From: Oligoflexia bacterium
Lineage (GTDB): Bacteria > Bdellovibrionota > Bacteriovoracia > Bacteriovoracales > Bacteriovoracaceae
NCBI GenBank assembly: GCA_015232355.1
Contig: JADFZW010000003.1
Coordinates: 186,001-250,000 of the forward strand
Direction: 5' to 3'
Length of the DNA: 64,000 nucleotides
The translations under genes were made by a program, and so were the position numbers. Within the stretch, counting starts at the first letter, position 1; every line of letters starts with the position of its first letter. The notes beneath the pieces were generated by a model that saw only the letters and a list, made by a program, of their open reading frames with translations, made no database searches and had not been told where the DNA came from. Below, piece by piece: positions 28,340 through 37,196 of this stretch.

Positions 28340-28957
28340 CTAGGAAGGATTTCGGTCAAGAACAACAAATTTATACTGTTTGTAGCCAGCTTCTGCGCAT
28401 GTATATAAGACTTTTTTTAAGTAACTATACTTTAATGTTTTATCTACTACTAAACTTACAGTAGCTGAGAACTCTGGTTTGTTATTGGCCATAGTTTGTG
28501 CCAATTTAATTTGTTCTCTCTTTTTTACCAACTCATCGAATAGCGGAATGATTCTTTGACTTTTTGAATCGTACCAATTGAGGTTAGAGACTGGAGTTGC
28601 GTTATTTTTATTTCCAGCGGGGGTTGTTGTCGCTGCTGCTGCTGCTGCTGCTGGTGCAGTTTCAGTGGCAGTTGTACCAGCAGTTGCACCTCGAAGATCC
28701 ATAATTATGCGATCATCAACCCATACTGTCGTTGGAGAGACTTGAATTACAACTCCTTTGTTGTTGGTATCTTTTGAGATTGATTTTGGTAGTTGAATAT
28801 CTTTGGCCACAATCACCACTTGTGCTGATGAATCGTAATTTTTTATAAGAAAGAAGAGTAGGATTACCAATACATCGAGGAGAGAGGTTAAATTTAATTC
28901 CATATCTTCGCTATGCTTGCTTCTGATTCTATTGCGGATAAATCTATGTTTATTCAT
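28340..28957 (-). CDS. ExbD/TolR family protein (AglS-like)
   Basis: 205 residues: cytoplasmic basic start, one membrane helix LNLTSLLDVLVILLFFLIK with the proton-path Asp, then a periplasmic domain. An Ala/Thr-rich insertion at about 90-115 comes partly from (GCT)7 at 28632-28652 and is not usual for the family. It follows an ExbB and another ExbD gene in the order of the aglRQS gliding-motor genes of Myxococcus. Such complexes use the proton gradient to move envelope machinery; TolQR or ExbBD roles cannot be excluded. Confidence 0.88.
   Translation of the reverse strand: MNKHRFIRNRIRSKHSEDMELNLTSLLDVLVILLFFLIKNYDSSAQVVIVAKDIQLPKSISKDTNNKGVVIQVSPTTVWVDDRIIMDLRGATAGTTATETAPAAAAAAATTTPAGNKNNATPVSNLNWYDSKSQRIIPLFDELVKKREQIKLAQTMANNKPEFSATVSLVVDKTLKYSYLKKVLYTCAEAGYKQYKFVVLDRNPS
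28632..28652. repeat. (GCT)7 triplet repeat
   Basis: Seven GCT triplets inside the Ala/Thr-rich insertion of the AglS-like ExbD protein. The minus-strand reading frame encodes a run of Ala. Confidence 0.85.
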
Positions 28958-28972
28958 TTATACTTGTTCCTC

Positions 28973-29009
28973 CTTAATCCACCTTATCCATCTTATCTAC
29001 CTTATCCAC
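28973..29009. repeat. 9-bp repeat covering an exbD stop codon and next leader
   Basis: Minus-strand units GTGGATAAG, GTAGATAAG, ATGGATAAG and GTGGATTAAG follow one another and run into GAGG, the ribosome-binding site of the next gene. The first unit contains the TAA stop of the upstream ExbD gene. Each copy brings another TAA. Confidence 0.88.
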
Positions 29010-29523
29010 CAAAAACATTTCCAAAGATAACTTGGCCAAAGAGTTCAGTTACTTTAACCTCTACTCCCTTATCATTCTTGGCATAGATGGATTCATCAGT
29101 GTTTCTTAAATTGCGAACTGAATCCATCACATCAACAATTTTTTCATAGGGGAGATCCATCTCTGGTTCAAGTACTACCATCTTTTCTTGAGGATGTTTT
29201 AGCTTAAGAGCAACCAATTGAGAGTGAAGCGCCTCTAAATCGTGAGTAGGAATTTTATTTAGTAGGGCACTTGGAACTCCAGTGTAGATAGCAAATCCAT
29301 CAGAGAGTATTTTTACTGTTAGTGCTAAAGGGATAGTTTTCTCTTGAGGTGGAGGTGCTTTAGTAGAAATAATTGGTACATCGCTGGCGATCTCCATAAT
29401 TTTTATAAAATTAGAGGACATCAAAAGAAAAAATATCAAAATAAAATTGGCATCTAAGATGGGCACCAGATTTAGTTGGGCCGCTGCTCGTTTCTTTTTA
29501 CGGGCACTAGGTATCTTTAACAT
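29002..29523 (-). CDS. ExbD/TolR family protein (AglQ-like)
   Basis: 173 residues. A basic N-terminus is followed by QLNLVPILDANFILIFFLLMSSNF, a membrane helix with the conserved proton-path Asp, and a periplasmic domain with VVLEPEMDLPYEKIVDVMDSVRN, typical of ExbD. It starts 3 bp after the ExbB gene ends, so both are translated together. It belongs to the ExbB-ExbD-ExbD set. Confidence 0.9.
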   Translation of the reverse strand: MLKIPSARKKKRAAAQLNLVPILDANFILIFFLLMSSNFIKIMEIASDVPIISTKAPPPQEKTIPLALTVKILSDGFAIYTGVPSALLNKIPTHDLEALHSQLVALKLKHPQEKMVVLEPEMDLPYEKIVDVMDSVRNLRNTDESIYAKNDKGVEVKVTELFGQVIFGNVFGG

Positions 29524-29526
29524 GAT

Positions 29527-30186
29527 TTATGCCTCTTCTTCTTTCTTGAAATTTTTTGTTCCCATTAAATCCAAAAATTTTACAGAGTATTCATCTATTT
29601 CATTTACAATTTTATCGGCCTTACTGGAGAGTAGGGCGTGAGCAATCAACATACTAATTGCAGAAATCAAACCAAGAAAAGTACAGTTCATTGCTTCGGA
29701 AATACCTCGAGAGAGTACTTCTGCTTTTTGAGCTGGATCGGCAGCAGAGATGGCGGTGAAGGTGATGATAATTCCATGAACTGTTCCTAGAAGTCCTATG
29801 AGAGTGGAGATATTAGCAATCAAACTTAAGTGGCTGATTCGCATCTCTACTTTAGGAATTACCTCGAGAGTAGTGGCATCTAGTGCATTTTGAATTTGTT
29901 CAGTAGAGCTAGTAGAGCGCTTTAATCCGCTCTTGAGCACTTTAGGTAAGAGGGCCAGAGAACCAGAGCATGCACGAATGGCACCTTGGATATCATTTGA
30001 AAGAATGTATCTTTGTAATTCATTCATTAAGGAGGCACCATCAACATCATATTTAAATGCCAACTTGTTAATGCGTTCGAAGCAAATGGCAATACCTGTG
30101 GCCCAAACAAGTAGGATTAACCACATGAAGTAACCACCATCATGAATAAATTTTGCAAAATTGTTAAAAAGTTCTAGTATGTCCAT
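29527..30186 (-). CDS. ExbB/TolQ/MotA family protein (AglR-like)
   Basis: 219 residues with three membrane helices: residues ~15-35, a pair at ~120-145 (SLIANISTLIGLLGTVHGII) and ~160-185. The motif LLGTVHGIITFTAIS and the following EAMNCTFLGLISAI are family signatures. It forms the pentameric stator with the two ExbD proteins. In a low-GC predator an AglRQS-type gliding or envelope-energising role is the likeliest reading; this is inference from gene order. Confidence 0.93.
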   Translation of the reverse strand: MDILELFNNFAKFIHDGGYFMWLILLVWATGIAICFERINKLAFKYDVDGASLMNELQRYILSNDIQGAIRACSGSLALLPKVLKSGLKRSTSSTEQIQNALDATTLEVIPKVEMRISHLSLIANISTLIGLLGTVHGIIITFTAISAADPAQKAEVLSRGISEAMNCTFLGLISAISMLIAHALLSSKADKIVNEIDEYSVKFLDLMGTKNFKKEEEA

Positions 30187-30316
30187 AGAATCTCCTATTC
30201 TTTAAATCTATAACTATAACTATAATTTTAAATTTTTTTTTGGATGAAACCTAACAATAGATATAGAGGAAAAATTTTCCAGTTCTAAAATGGATATGGA
30301 TAATTAGTATAGTCGG

Positions 30317-31705
30317 TTATTCTTTAAGGTATTGTGAAAAGGAGTTATCGTTTGGAAATAGTGCCGTTGCATCTTTAATTAATTCTTGAATTTTTTCCTT
30401 TTCTCTATTGGCCGCTAACGAACGTTCTATAGCAATTTTGTATACTATAGGATCTTTGATATTATCACCTAATAATTTAAGAGCAAAGGTGAGTACGGTA
30501 TATGGTTCATTAAGAGAGCTATTGATTATCTCAAGTTTTAATACTTTTAAGTTTGGATCATTTTTGTTTTCATCGATGATAGTATTTAGAATTTCTTCTG
30601 CTTTGAGATTTTCTCCTGCATTGATTAGAGTTTGCATAATATTGGTGAGAATTGCTTTTTTTCCTTCGCTTAAGCGCACGGCCCGCTCGAGTATTTTTAT
30701 TCCTTTATTTTTATCAAATCCCTTTAGAAGAATTTTTCCAAGCATGGCCATGGTAACTGCCACAGTCTCTTTGTTTGTAATATCGTCTGCTTCAGAGTAT
30801 TCTAAAAGGTGATCGCCATATTTGGATATTTTTGCATCTTGATTTAAGGCGATGGCAACTTTTATCATGTCGCTAATTTTGTGAAGATTGACAGGATAAT
30901 TTTTTTCCATTCTTTCAATGAGAATAGATGCTTCTTTGTATTGTTTATTTGCCAAATGCATTTCTATCAAATATCTCAAGCTATTATAGTGAATAGGATT
31001 GTGTTCGAGGGAGAGTCGAAAGAAATTGATAGCATCTTCTGGAGAATTTTTACTTTTGCTAATAGTTGCCAACAAATAATATGCTTCAAAGGAATTTTTA
31101 TCTTTTAATATGCAATCATTTAATATATCGATTGCTTGACCACTGCTAGAATTGTTGGCCAGCAGCTCTTTTGCTTTTTCAATTAAATCTCTACTAGAAT
31201 TATTGGTAATTACTAGTTTGTCATGCAAACTTTTTATAACAACATCTTCAAGAGTTGCAATAGTTAATGGGGGAGTTATGTATCCTTCTAGATTATTTTC
31301 TAATGCTTCAATGTGGGCCAGAGGTTTACTGACATCCCCTAATAGAAAAGCTCCTGCTTGAGATCTGTTAGGGAAAATTTTTTGATGGAGTTTTAAAATC
31401 TCTATTCCTGCTTTTCCTTTTACGTCGGCGCTTGCAAAGATATAGTGAGGACGTTGCTTTTGTAATATCTTGTTGGCATCGTCTGGTGAGTCTGTAATGG
31501 TAATGTTGTTGTTCTCCATTCCCATTCCTAAAAACATTTTCTTAATAGAAACTCTAATCATGGTATTGGGTTCAGCAATTAATGCTTTTTTAGGTTTAAA
31601 GTATTTTATTATTTTATTTTTAGTTTCGTCACTTTGCTGTTGTAATCCTAAAAATTCTTTTTCTTTGTTTTCTTTGTTTATTTTTTCATTCATTGTTTCG
31701 CTCAT
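30317..31705 (-). CDS. Receiver-like domain plus TPR protein
   Basis: 462 residues. Residues ~38-155 fold like a response-regulator receiver (ALIAEPNTMIR, YIFASADVKGKAGIEIL), but the phosphoacceptor Asp position aligns with Ser and the acidic pair is reduced to one Glu, so it is a pseudoreceiver. Residues ~170-460 are helical TPR-type repeats (FEAYYLLATISKSKNSPEDAINFFRLSLEHNP). It lies 130 bp upstream of the ExbB-ExbD-ExbD genes in the same direction and may be a scaffold for that motor (inference). Ribosome-binding site GGAG precedes the ATG. Confidence 0.85.
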   Translation of the reverse strand: MSETMNEKINKENKEKEFLGLQQQSDETKNKIIKYFKPKKALIAEPNTMIRVSIKKMFLGMGMENNNITITDSPDDANKILQKQRPHYIFASADVKGKAGIEILKLHQKIFPNRSQAGAFLLGDVSKPLAHIEALENNLEGYITPPLTIATLEDVVIKSLHDKLVITNNSSRDLIEKAKELLANNSSSGQAIDILNDCILKDKNSFEAYYLLATISKSKNSPEDAINFFRLSLEHNPIHYNSLRYLIEMHLANKQYKEASILIERMEKNYPVNLHKISDMIKVAIALNQDAKISKYGDHLLEYSEADDITNKETVAVTMAMLGKILLKGFDKNKGIKILERAVRLSEGKKAILTNIMQTLINAGENLKAEEILNTIIDENKNDPNLKVLKLEIINSSLNEPYTVLTFALKLLGDNIKDPIVYKIAIERSLAANREKEKIQELIKDATALFPNDNSFSQYLKE

Positions 31706-32023
31706 TTTAAATTCGCTCCTTAAGTTAGCTTGCTCTTGCTAACTAAATTAAATTTGTTTAATTTGTTGTGTGTTTGAAATATGTTAAAAAATTATTATTA
31801 ATTTATATTTTATATCGGAAAGATGTGATGATAAGTTGAATTTTTTATCGAATTTTATCGAGTAACCTTAAGATGAAGTTAATGTTGATTGAGTTAATAT
31901 GTTATCAATAACAATTGTCCACCACCCAATTTCTTGACTTGAAATCATGAGTTTTGGTAACATGTGACCGATTGTTAGCAGATTTAACAAAATCAAGATA
32001 GAATAAAAAAGAAGTAAGAAGTA
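31706..32023. other. Intergenic region with hairpin and promoter candidates
   Basis: 318 bp between divergent genes. It holds a perfect 7-bp inverted repeat AGTTAGC-8 nt-GCTAACT (31723-31744) in the leader of the receiver-TPR gene and a promoter-like pair toward the plus strand at 31934-31963. No further gene or RNA was recognised. Confidence 0.5.
31934..31963 (+). promoter_or_regulatory. Extended -10 promoter before the 63-residue gene
   Basis: TTGACT (31934-31939), an 18-bp spacer ending in TGG, and TAACAT (31958-31963) form an extended -10 promoter about 60 bp before ATG 32024. Confidence 0.4.
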
Positions 32024-32215
32024 ATGAAAAATAAAATTATCCAATACCAAGTATTAAAAAAAATACCCCCTAATAAAAAACTTATGATCACATTGGATTT
32101 AATCTACACAGCAAAAGAATTAAAGCGTGCAGCTTTGAAATTAAAGTATAAAAATGAATCTGAGCAAGAGATCGATAACAGACTTAAGGAATTAATTCGT
32201 TATGCAACAACATAA
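32024..32215 (+). CDS. Small protein of a nucleotidyltransferase-linked gene pair
   Basis: 63 residues. The C-terminal half (ELKRAALKLKYKNESEQEIDNRLKEL) resembles small helical proteins found in front of standalone nucleotidyltransferase-fold genes; the conserved pattern is a basic helix, then an acidic SEQEIDxRL helix. Its last codons overlap by 14 bp the ATG of just such a gene, which here is a remnant. A promoter-like sequence is present and the ribosome-binding site is weak. It may be a leftover partner or still expressed. Function unknown. Confidence 0.6.
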   Translation: MKNKIIQYQVLKKIPPNKKLMITLDLIYTAKELKRAALKLKYKNESEQEIDNRLKELIRYATT

Positions 32216-32339
32216 TCTTTTTTCTATTTTCATAGATCGTTTTAATGCTTGTCAAATTCGTTATGTGGTTACTGGTTAGGTTCAATTCCTTTCTAAATTT
32301 GGCTTAACAGAAATTTTCAAGAAAGCACAGGAATTTTAG
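32202..32339 (+). pseudogene. Internally deleted nucleotidyltransferase-fold gene
   Basis: From ATG 32202 the frame reads LFSIFIDRFNACQIRYVVTG, which is the start of a nucleotidyltransferase-fold protein (usually continuing GSVAxxxYGxPRxTxDxD). A TAG follows at once (32277-32279). Continuing in the same frame, 32280-32339 reads VQFLSKFGLTEIFKKAQEF and then stops, matching the usual C-terminal helix. The catalytic middle is therefore missing: an internal deletion has joined both ends around a stop codon. It overlaps the 63-residue gene by 14 bp. Confidence 0.65.
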
Positions 32340-32410
32340 TCATACTTCACTACTGTGATACTTCCTTCCATCACTCTTTAGACTCTTTAGAATGCTTTTT
32401 CCTTTTAAGT

Positions 32411-32440
32411 TTATATAAGTTTATATAAGTTTATATAAGT
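32411..32440 (+). repeat. 3 x 10-bp tandem repeat in a leader
   Basis: TTATATAAGT is repeated three times exactly, with degenerate flanking copies, 20-50 bp before the ATG of the GT-C gene at 32460. Copy number could alter promoter or leader spacing by 10 bp, about one helical turn. Confidence 0.9.
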
Positions 32441-32459
32441 TTAATTAGTTTAATTAATA

Positions 32460-33854
32460 ATGGATAAATTTTTTATGAAGCAGATGATTTCGATTACTTC
32501 AATTACTTCAATTACTTCAATTACTTCAATGATTGCAAGATATTTTGTTAGATATAAAGTTGAGATTTTTATATTTATCTTTGCCTTAGCTTTTATTGCT
32601 TTATTTATTAAACCAAAACCTATTGGGTGGAATATCTATTCTCATATGGCCACAATAGATTCTTTAGTAGAACGAGGTACGTTTGCAATGGATGACTCTT
32701 TCTATGTGAATGGCACAGGAGATAAAGTCATTTCAAATGGACATTACTATTCACATAAACCACCTGTGTTGCCATTTTTATTGTCAGCAGTTTGGGCGAT
32801 AACTCATAATTATATCAACGGATATTATTGGTTTATGCTTTTGACAAATGGAGTAGTCTTTGCGCTCATTGTTTTGTATCTCTATAAACTTTGTGGTCTA
32901 TTTAATTTTTCTCCTCATACAAAACTATACTTAACATTTTGCTTTAGCTTGGGGACGTATGTCTTTCCATATTCAGTTGCTCTGAATAATCATTTGTTTG
33001 CTATGTTTTTAACACTTTTAATTTTTTACTTTGTTGTAAAGCTGACATTGCTAACATCTAAAAAACTACTATCGCAAAGTTATGGCCGATTTTTCTTTTT
33101 TATTTTTGGTTTAGTGGGTGGCCTTTTAGCAGTAATTGAAATGGTACCTCTCGCAACAATAATTCCATTTGTAGTGATCTATATTTTCTTTTTTCAGAGG
33201 GAGTATCGGACTCTTCGCTTGATTATAAGTTTTTTAATTGGATTATCACTACCAATAATTCTTCATCTTGTAATTAATGTTCCATTAATTGGAGATTGGA
33301 AACCAGGTGGATTGCATCCAGAGTTGTATAGTTACCCGGGAGCATTTGGCCAATCAAGTTTGTCTGGATTTTTTAATCATAGTGATCTAACTGTTTTTTT
33401 GAAGTATTGTTATGATTGCTTAATAGGATGGAAGGGTTTCTTTGTATTTTCACCAATCCTCTTGATTGCATTTGTATGTGGAATTTTCCAATTAGTGAGA
33501 GTGAAAAGTAAAAGACCTGTCGGAATTTTAATAGTTGTGTTTGCAGTGATTGTGGCAAGTCTTGGATGGGCCCTGTGCTTTACTAATAATTACGGTGGAG
33601 ATTGTTTTGGTTTTAGACATGCAATGTTTGTAACGCCACTTTTTTTGATTCCAATTTTATATTTTCTAGAAAATAATCGTTATAAGAATTTTATTTTAGT
33701 GGCGATCATTCCTATCGTTTTTATCTCTTGTGCTTTTATGGTGTCAGGAGTTAGAGATCCATGGACGAATATTAATGGACCAAAACGTCTTTTGAGTGTG
33801 GCGGTTAATACTGCTGTAAGTGATTATATTACGTTGGCCAAGTATAAATTTTGA
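32460..33854 (+). CDS. GT-C type membrane glycosyltransferase (ArnT/PMT-like)
   Basis: 464 residues with about ten membrane helices. The first long periplasmic loop carries GHYYSHKPPVLPFLLS, the motif of ArnT/PMT-type enzymes that transfer sugars from lipid carriers, with acidic residues in the preceding TIDSLVERGTFAMDDSF loop. Residues 10-23 are a Ser-Ile-Thr repeat from four 9-bp ATTACTTCA units (32493-32528), not found in relatives. Met24 could be the original start. It begins the surface-glycan locus and is followed by another membrane protein of similar type. Confidence 0.82.
   Translation: MDKFFMKQMISITSITSITSITSMIARYFVRYKVEIFIFIFALAFIALFIKPKPIGWNIYSHMATIDSLVERGTFAMDDSFYVNGTGDKVISNGHYYSHKPPVLPFLLSAVWAITHNYINGYYWFMLLTNGVVFALIVLYLYKLCGLFNFSPHTKLYLTFCFSLGTYVFPYSVALNNHLFAMFLTLLIFYFVVKLTLLTSKKLLSQSYGRFFFFIFGLVGGLLAVIEMVPLATIIPFVVIYIFFFQREYRTLRLIISFLIGLSLPIILHLVINVPLIGDWKPGGLHPELYSYPGAFGQSSLSGFFNHSDLTVFLKYCYDCLIGWKGFFVFSPILLIAFVCGIFQLVRVKSKRPVGILIVVFAVIVASLGWALCFTNNYGGDCFGFRHAMFVTPLFLIPILYFLENNRYKNFILVAIIPIVFISCAFMVSGVRDPWTNINGPKRLLSVAVNTAVSDYITLAKYKF
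32493..32528 (+). repeat. 4 x 9-bp in-frame repeat at a gene start
   Basis: ATTACTTCA is repeated four times exactly, encoding Ser-Ile-Thr repeats just after the start of the GT-C gene. Confidence 0.93.
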
Positions 33855-33884
33855 TGTAAACTTTGATAAAATAAAAAAAGAAAA

Positions 33885-36179
33885 ATGATTTTAAAAAAAC
33901 GAATATTGTTTATTATCGGATTTATTCTTCTAGTGTTTATTATGGCATTACCATCCGGAATAAACATTTTATCTCTTAATGGACTTCCATGGACTCACAA
34001 AAAAGAGATTTTTTTGATGTTCATTCTTTTTCCGCTGCTAATCTTAATAGATTGGGGATTTCTTGCTAATAAAAAAGTAATTTTACTTTTACTAGGAATA
34101 GCATCTTTAAAAATAATTCTTATGATCTTTTCTCCTACTGCTGGACTAAATTTGAAAATTTATGAGTCGGCAGATTCATTTTCTAAAGGTGAGGGCAAAG
34201 ATAAATGGGAAAAAAATTATGGTACATTTTGGAATAGAGATGTTTCAGAGGTTTTTGAGAGTTCATTTAAGAGTAAGTGGGAGTTTCCTGTAGAGTGGAT
34301 TCATCGTTATAACGATCAAAAAGATCGAGATGATTTACGACCAATAATAACGTTAGATGGTTACTTACGTTTAAATCAACAGGTAAATAAAATCGCGGTG
34401 ATTGCAGAGGGGGCAGCGGTCGATTCTGTTATTACTTTAGTCACATCATCACCAACGCCAATACCAATACAGATACAAGTGCCGATTTTTAGTAATGAAG
34501 CTGATGTAAAGAAAGCAAAGCTAACGAGTATTATTGATAGTGCTGCTAGTGCCGCTAGTGCCGTATACAAAATAAATGCTAAACTTACTTATGATTTTAT
34601 GAAGAGTAAAAATTGTAGTTTGATTTTTTTAGCTATGGATGAACATGGTGGCATCTTTGATTTTGTTCGAGCGCCAGTAATGTTTCGCGATTTTCAGTCA
34701 GCGCAAGTATCAACAAAGGCACTGAAAAGTTATAGTTATCTGGCCAAGATTATAACTATTTTATTTGGGTATATATTTTTAGGATTATGGATAGCTCATA
34801 TAATTTATGGATTATATAGGGAGCAAATTTTAATTATCTCTGCAATCTGTGTGGGAGGATCAATTCTTTTACAAAATCAACTGGTATTTATTTTTCAAGA
34901 TCCAATGATTGCAGGACTTGCTACTCTCCCTTTTCAGTTTATGATTTTATATTGTCTATTGATATTGAAAGAGACAAATGCAGAGACAAATGCAGAGACA
35001 AATACAGAAAATAAAGGAGATCTCTATCTCTTTAGAGAGTTACTACAAAAAAGATTAAGTAATGTAAGTAATGTAGATAATTTATTTTTAATAAAAGTTT
35101 TTATTTTATGGATGGGACTTCCAATAATTGCCTTCTATGCTGCTAAGTATGTTGGAATTATGGAAGGGATGTCTCTATACAAATTGGGAGGAGATCCACT
35201 TACTTATCAAAGATATGCTAGAATGATTGCTCTAGAAAATCAGTGGTTGACGGGAGCGGAAAGTATTTATGTCTATCAACCGCTCTATAGATATATTGTA
35301 GCATTTTTACATATTCTCTTTGGTCAAACCAGTTATCCACAATGGATGTTAGATGTTTGGAGTGCAGTTATTGGTTCAACTTGCCTTATGTCCATCTACT
35401 ACCGTTTTAGGGCCAATGTCAAAAATAGTGTCTTTGAAGCATTTCTGATTGGGATTTTTTGTTTAGATTCATTTACCATTGGTGTTTATAGAAAACATAT
35501 TGGTTATGGTTTGCAAGAGTATACGGCAATGATGCTACAGATGCTGATGATGCTTGTTATTGTATCGGCAAGAGAAGATGGGCCTAAAGATGGATATAAA
35601 AAAATTATTTTAGCTATGATTTTGGCCATGCTAGCATTTTGGGGAAGAATGGATCACTTGTTTGTTTTATGTTCTGCCGCTCTATTACTGTCTACTGTAA
35701 AAAAAATTATCTTAATCTGGGTTGCATTGGGAATTGCGATGTTAACAGTCTATCTCCATAATTTTATATTTGCAGGTCTATGGGTTTTAGATAATCCATC
35801 TAATATTGCTTATTTGAGTTGTGGAAAGTTTTGTATCCAATTTCAAAATGTTTTTAATGTTGTAACTGCACACATAGAAGGACTTCGCCTCGAATATTTT
35901 CCTGTGATTTTTTTGTTCTTAGGATCGGTTGTAGGAATTGTTTTGGGAGTTTTGAGAGTTTTGAGAATAGTAAAACTATCATTTGAACCATTCGATTGGA
36001 GAATTTCATTACTACTTCTCTCGGCACTTGTACCATTTCTTTTTGTTCGGACTGAAGGGTACCCAATGAGATTTAGTATTCATATTATGCCGTTAGCATG
36101 TTGGTCCTTTGGAGCGATATTATTTTTTCTTTTAGATTTGAACAAAAATAATAATAAAAATAAAGATAAAGATAATTAA
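33885..36179 (+). CDS. Large polytopic membrane protein, GT-C-like
   Basis: 764 residues. Three N-terminal membrane helices, then an extracytoplasmic domain (~85-270) that may be carbohydrate-related, then about ten further helices. The segment GGDPLTYQRYARMIALENQWLTG followed by YVYQPLYRYIVAFLHILFG is typical of the first periplasmic loop of GT-C enzymes, with an acidic residue before it. A Glu-Thr-Asn-Ala repeat (34971-35006) and an Asn-Lys-Asp-rich tail come from tandem units. It follows the first GT-C gene by 30 bp. The substrate is unknown; a lipid-linked sugar is likely. Confidence 0.78.
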   Translation: MILKKRILFIIGFILLVFIMALPSGINILSLNGLPWTHKKEIFLMFILFPLLILIDWGFLANKKVILLLLGIASLKIILMIFSPTAGLNLKIYESADSFSKGEGKDKWEKNYGTFWNRDVSEVFESSFKSKWEFPVEWIHRYNDQKDRDDLRPIITLDGYLRLNQQVNKIAVIAEGAAVDSVITLVTSSPTPIPIQIQVPIFSNEADVKKAKLTSIIDSAASAASAVYKINAKLTYDFMKSKNCSLIFLAMDEHGGIFDFVRAPVMFRDFQSAQVSTKALKSYSYLAKIITILFGYIFLGLWIAHIIYGLYREQILIISAICVGGSILLQNQLVFIFQDPMIAGLATLPFQFMILYCLLILKETNAETNAETNTENKGDLYLFRELLQKRLSNVSNVDNLFLIKVFILWMGLPIIAFYAAKYVGIMEGMSLYKLGGDPLTYQRYARMIALENQWLTGAESIYVYQPLYRYIVAFLHILFGQTSYPQWMLDVWSAVIGSTCLMSIYYRFRANVKNSVFEAFLIGIFCLDSFTIGVYRKHIGYGLQEYTAMMLQMLMMLVIVSAREDGPKDGYKKIILAMILAMLAFWGRMDHLFVLCSAALLLSTVKKIILIWVALGIAMLTVYLHNFIFAGLWVLDNPSNIAYLSCGKFCIQFQNVFNVVTAHIEGLRLEYFPVIFLFLGSVVGIVLGVLRVLRIVKLSFEPFDWRISLLLLSALVPFLFVRTEGYPMRFSIHIMPLACWSFGAILFFLLDLNKNNNKNKDKDN
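34971..35006 (+). repeat. 3 x 12-bp in-frame repeat
   Basis: GAGACAAATGCA occurs three times (the last copy has one change), encoding Glu-Thr-Asn-Ala repeats in a hydrophilic loop of the GT-C-like protein. Confidence 0.9.
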
Positions 36180-36191
36180 GGAGATGATTTT

Positions 36192-37196
36192 ATGATGAAT
36201 GTTGGAGTTATCGGTTTTGGATATTGGGGCCCAAATATTGTTAGAAATTTTAATGCAAATAAAGAGCTCAAGGTAACCAAAATCTGCGATATGCAGGATA
36301 AAAATCTCGAGAAAGCTAAAAGTCAGTATCCAGAGGTGGAATTATCCAAAGATTTTAGAATGATCACTGCAGCGACAGATGTTGATATAGTAGCAATTGT
36401 TACTCCGGTATTCACACACTTTGAGATTGCAAGAGATGCTTTACTTAATGGTAAACATATCTTTATTGAAAAACCATTTACTTCTACTGCCGCTCAGGCA
36501 GAAGAGCTAATTAATATAGCTGAAAGAAAAAATAGAATCATCATGGTTGATCATACCTTTCTCTTTACCAGCTCTGTAAAAAAAATCAAACAACTGGTTC
36601 AAGATAATGAATTAGGAAGAATTCTATATTTTGATTCTACCAGAATTAATTTAGGATTATTTCAACATGATATAAATGTGGTATGGGATTTGGCCCCTCA
36701 CGATTTATCTATCATGAACTATCTCTTTAACAGCGAACCAGAAGCAGTGGCCGCTCATGGTATCGATCATTTTGGTCGTAAATTGCATAACATTGCTTAC
36801 CTTACTGCTTACTTTAAGGATAATATGATTGCTCACTTTAATCTTAATTGGCTTTCACCAGTGAAAGTTAGATATACTTTAATTGGTGGAAATAAAAAGA
36901 TGTTGCTGTGGAATGATCTTGAGTCAGATGAGAAGATTAAAATTTATGATAAGGGAGTTGATGTTTCTACTACCGATGGAGTTTACAATCTGTTAGTCGC
37001 TTATAGATCAGGAGATATGTATTCACCTAAGCTGGAACCAATTGAAGCTTTGAAAGTTGAGACTAATTATTTTGTAGAATCAATAAAGGGAAATGTAAAA
37101 CCCTTTAATGATGGTGAGGCTGGATTAAAGGTGGTGAAGCTGCTTGAAGCTTTTGATAAATCACTAACATCTGAGGGTAAGGTGGTGAGAGTATGA
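36192..37196 (+). CDS. Gfo/Idh/MocA family sugar-nucleotide oxidoreductase
   Basis: 334 residues: Rossmann start GVIGFGYWGPNIVRNF, EKP motif HIFIEKPFTSTAAQAEELI, and C-terminal domain with VWDLAPHDLSIMNYL. The family oxidises sugar C3 (UDP-GlcNAc-uronate 3-dehydrogenase and relatives). It is followed by a hexapeptide acetyltransferase and a DegT aminotransferase, the usual set for a 3-acetamido sugar. GGAG 7-8 nt before the ATG supports the start; a second ATG follows directly. Confidence 0.92.
   Translation: MMNVGVIGFGYWGPNIVRNFNANKELKVTKICDMQDKNLEKAKSQYPEVELSKDFRMITAATDVDIVAIVTPVFTHFEIARDALLNGKHIFIEKPFTSTAAQAEELINIAERKNRIIMVDHTFLFTSSVKKIKQLVQDNELGRILYFDSTRINLGLFQHDINVVWDLAPHDLSIMNYLFNSEPEAVAAHGIDHFGRKLHNIAYLTAYFKDNMIAHFNLNWLSPVKVRYTLIGGNKKMLLWNDLESDEKIKIYDKGVDVSTTDGVYNLLVAYRSGDMYSPKLEPIEALKVETNYFVESIKGNVKPFNDGEAGLKVVKLLEAFDKSLTSEGKVVRV

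Noticed and set aside
30408-30812. 134-codon plus-strand frame opposite the TPR gene
   Set aside because: Antisense to TPR repeats and without upstream signals.
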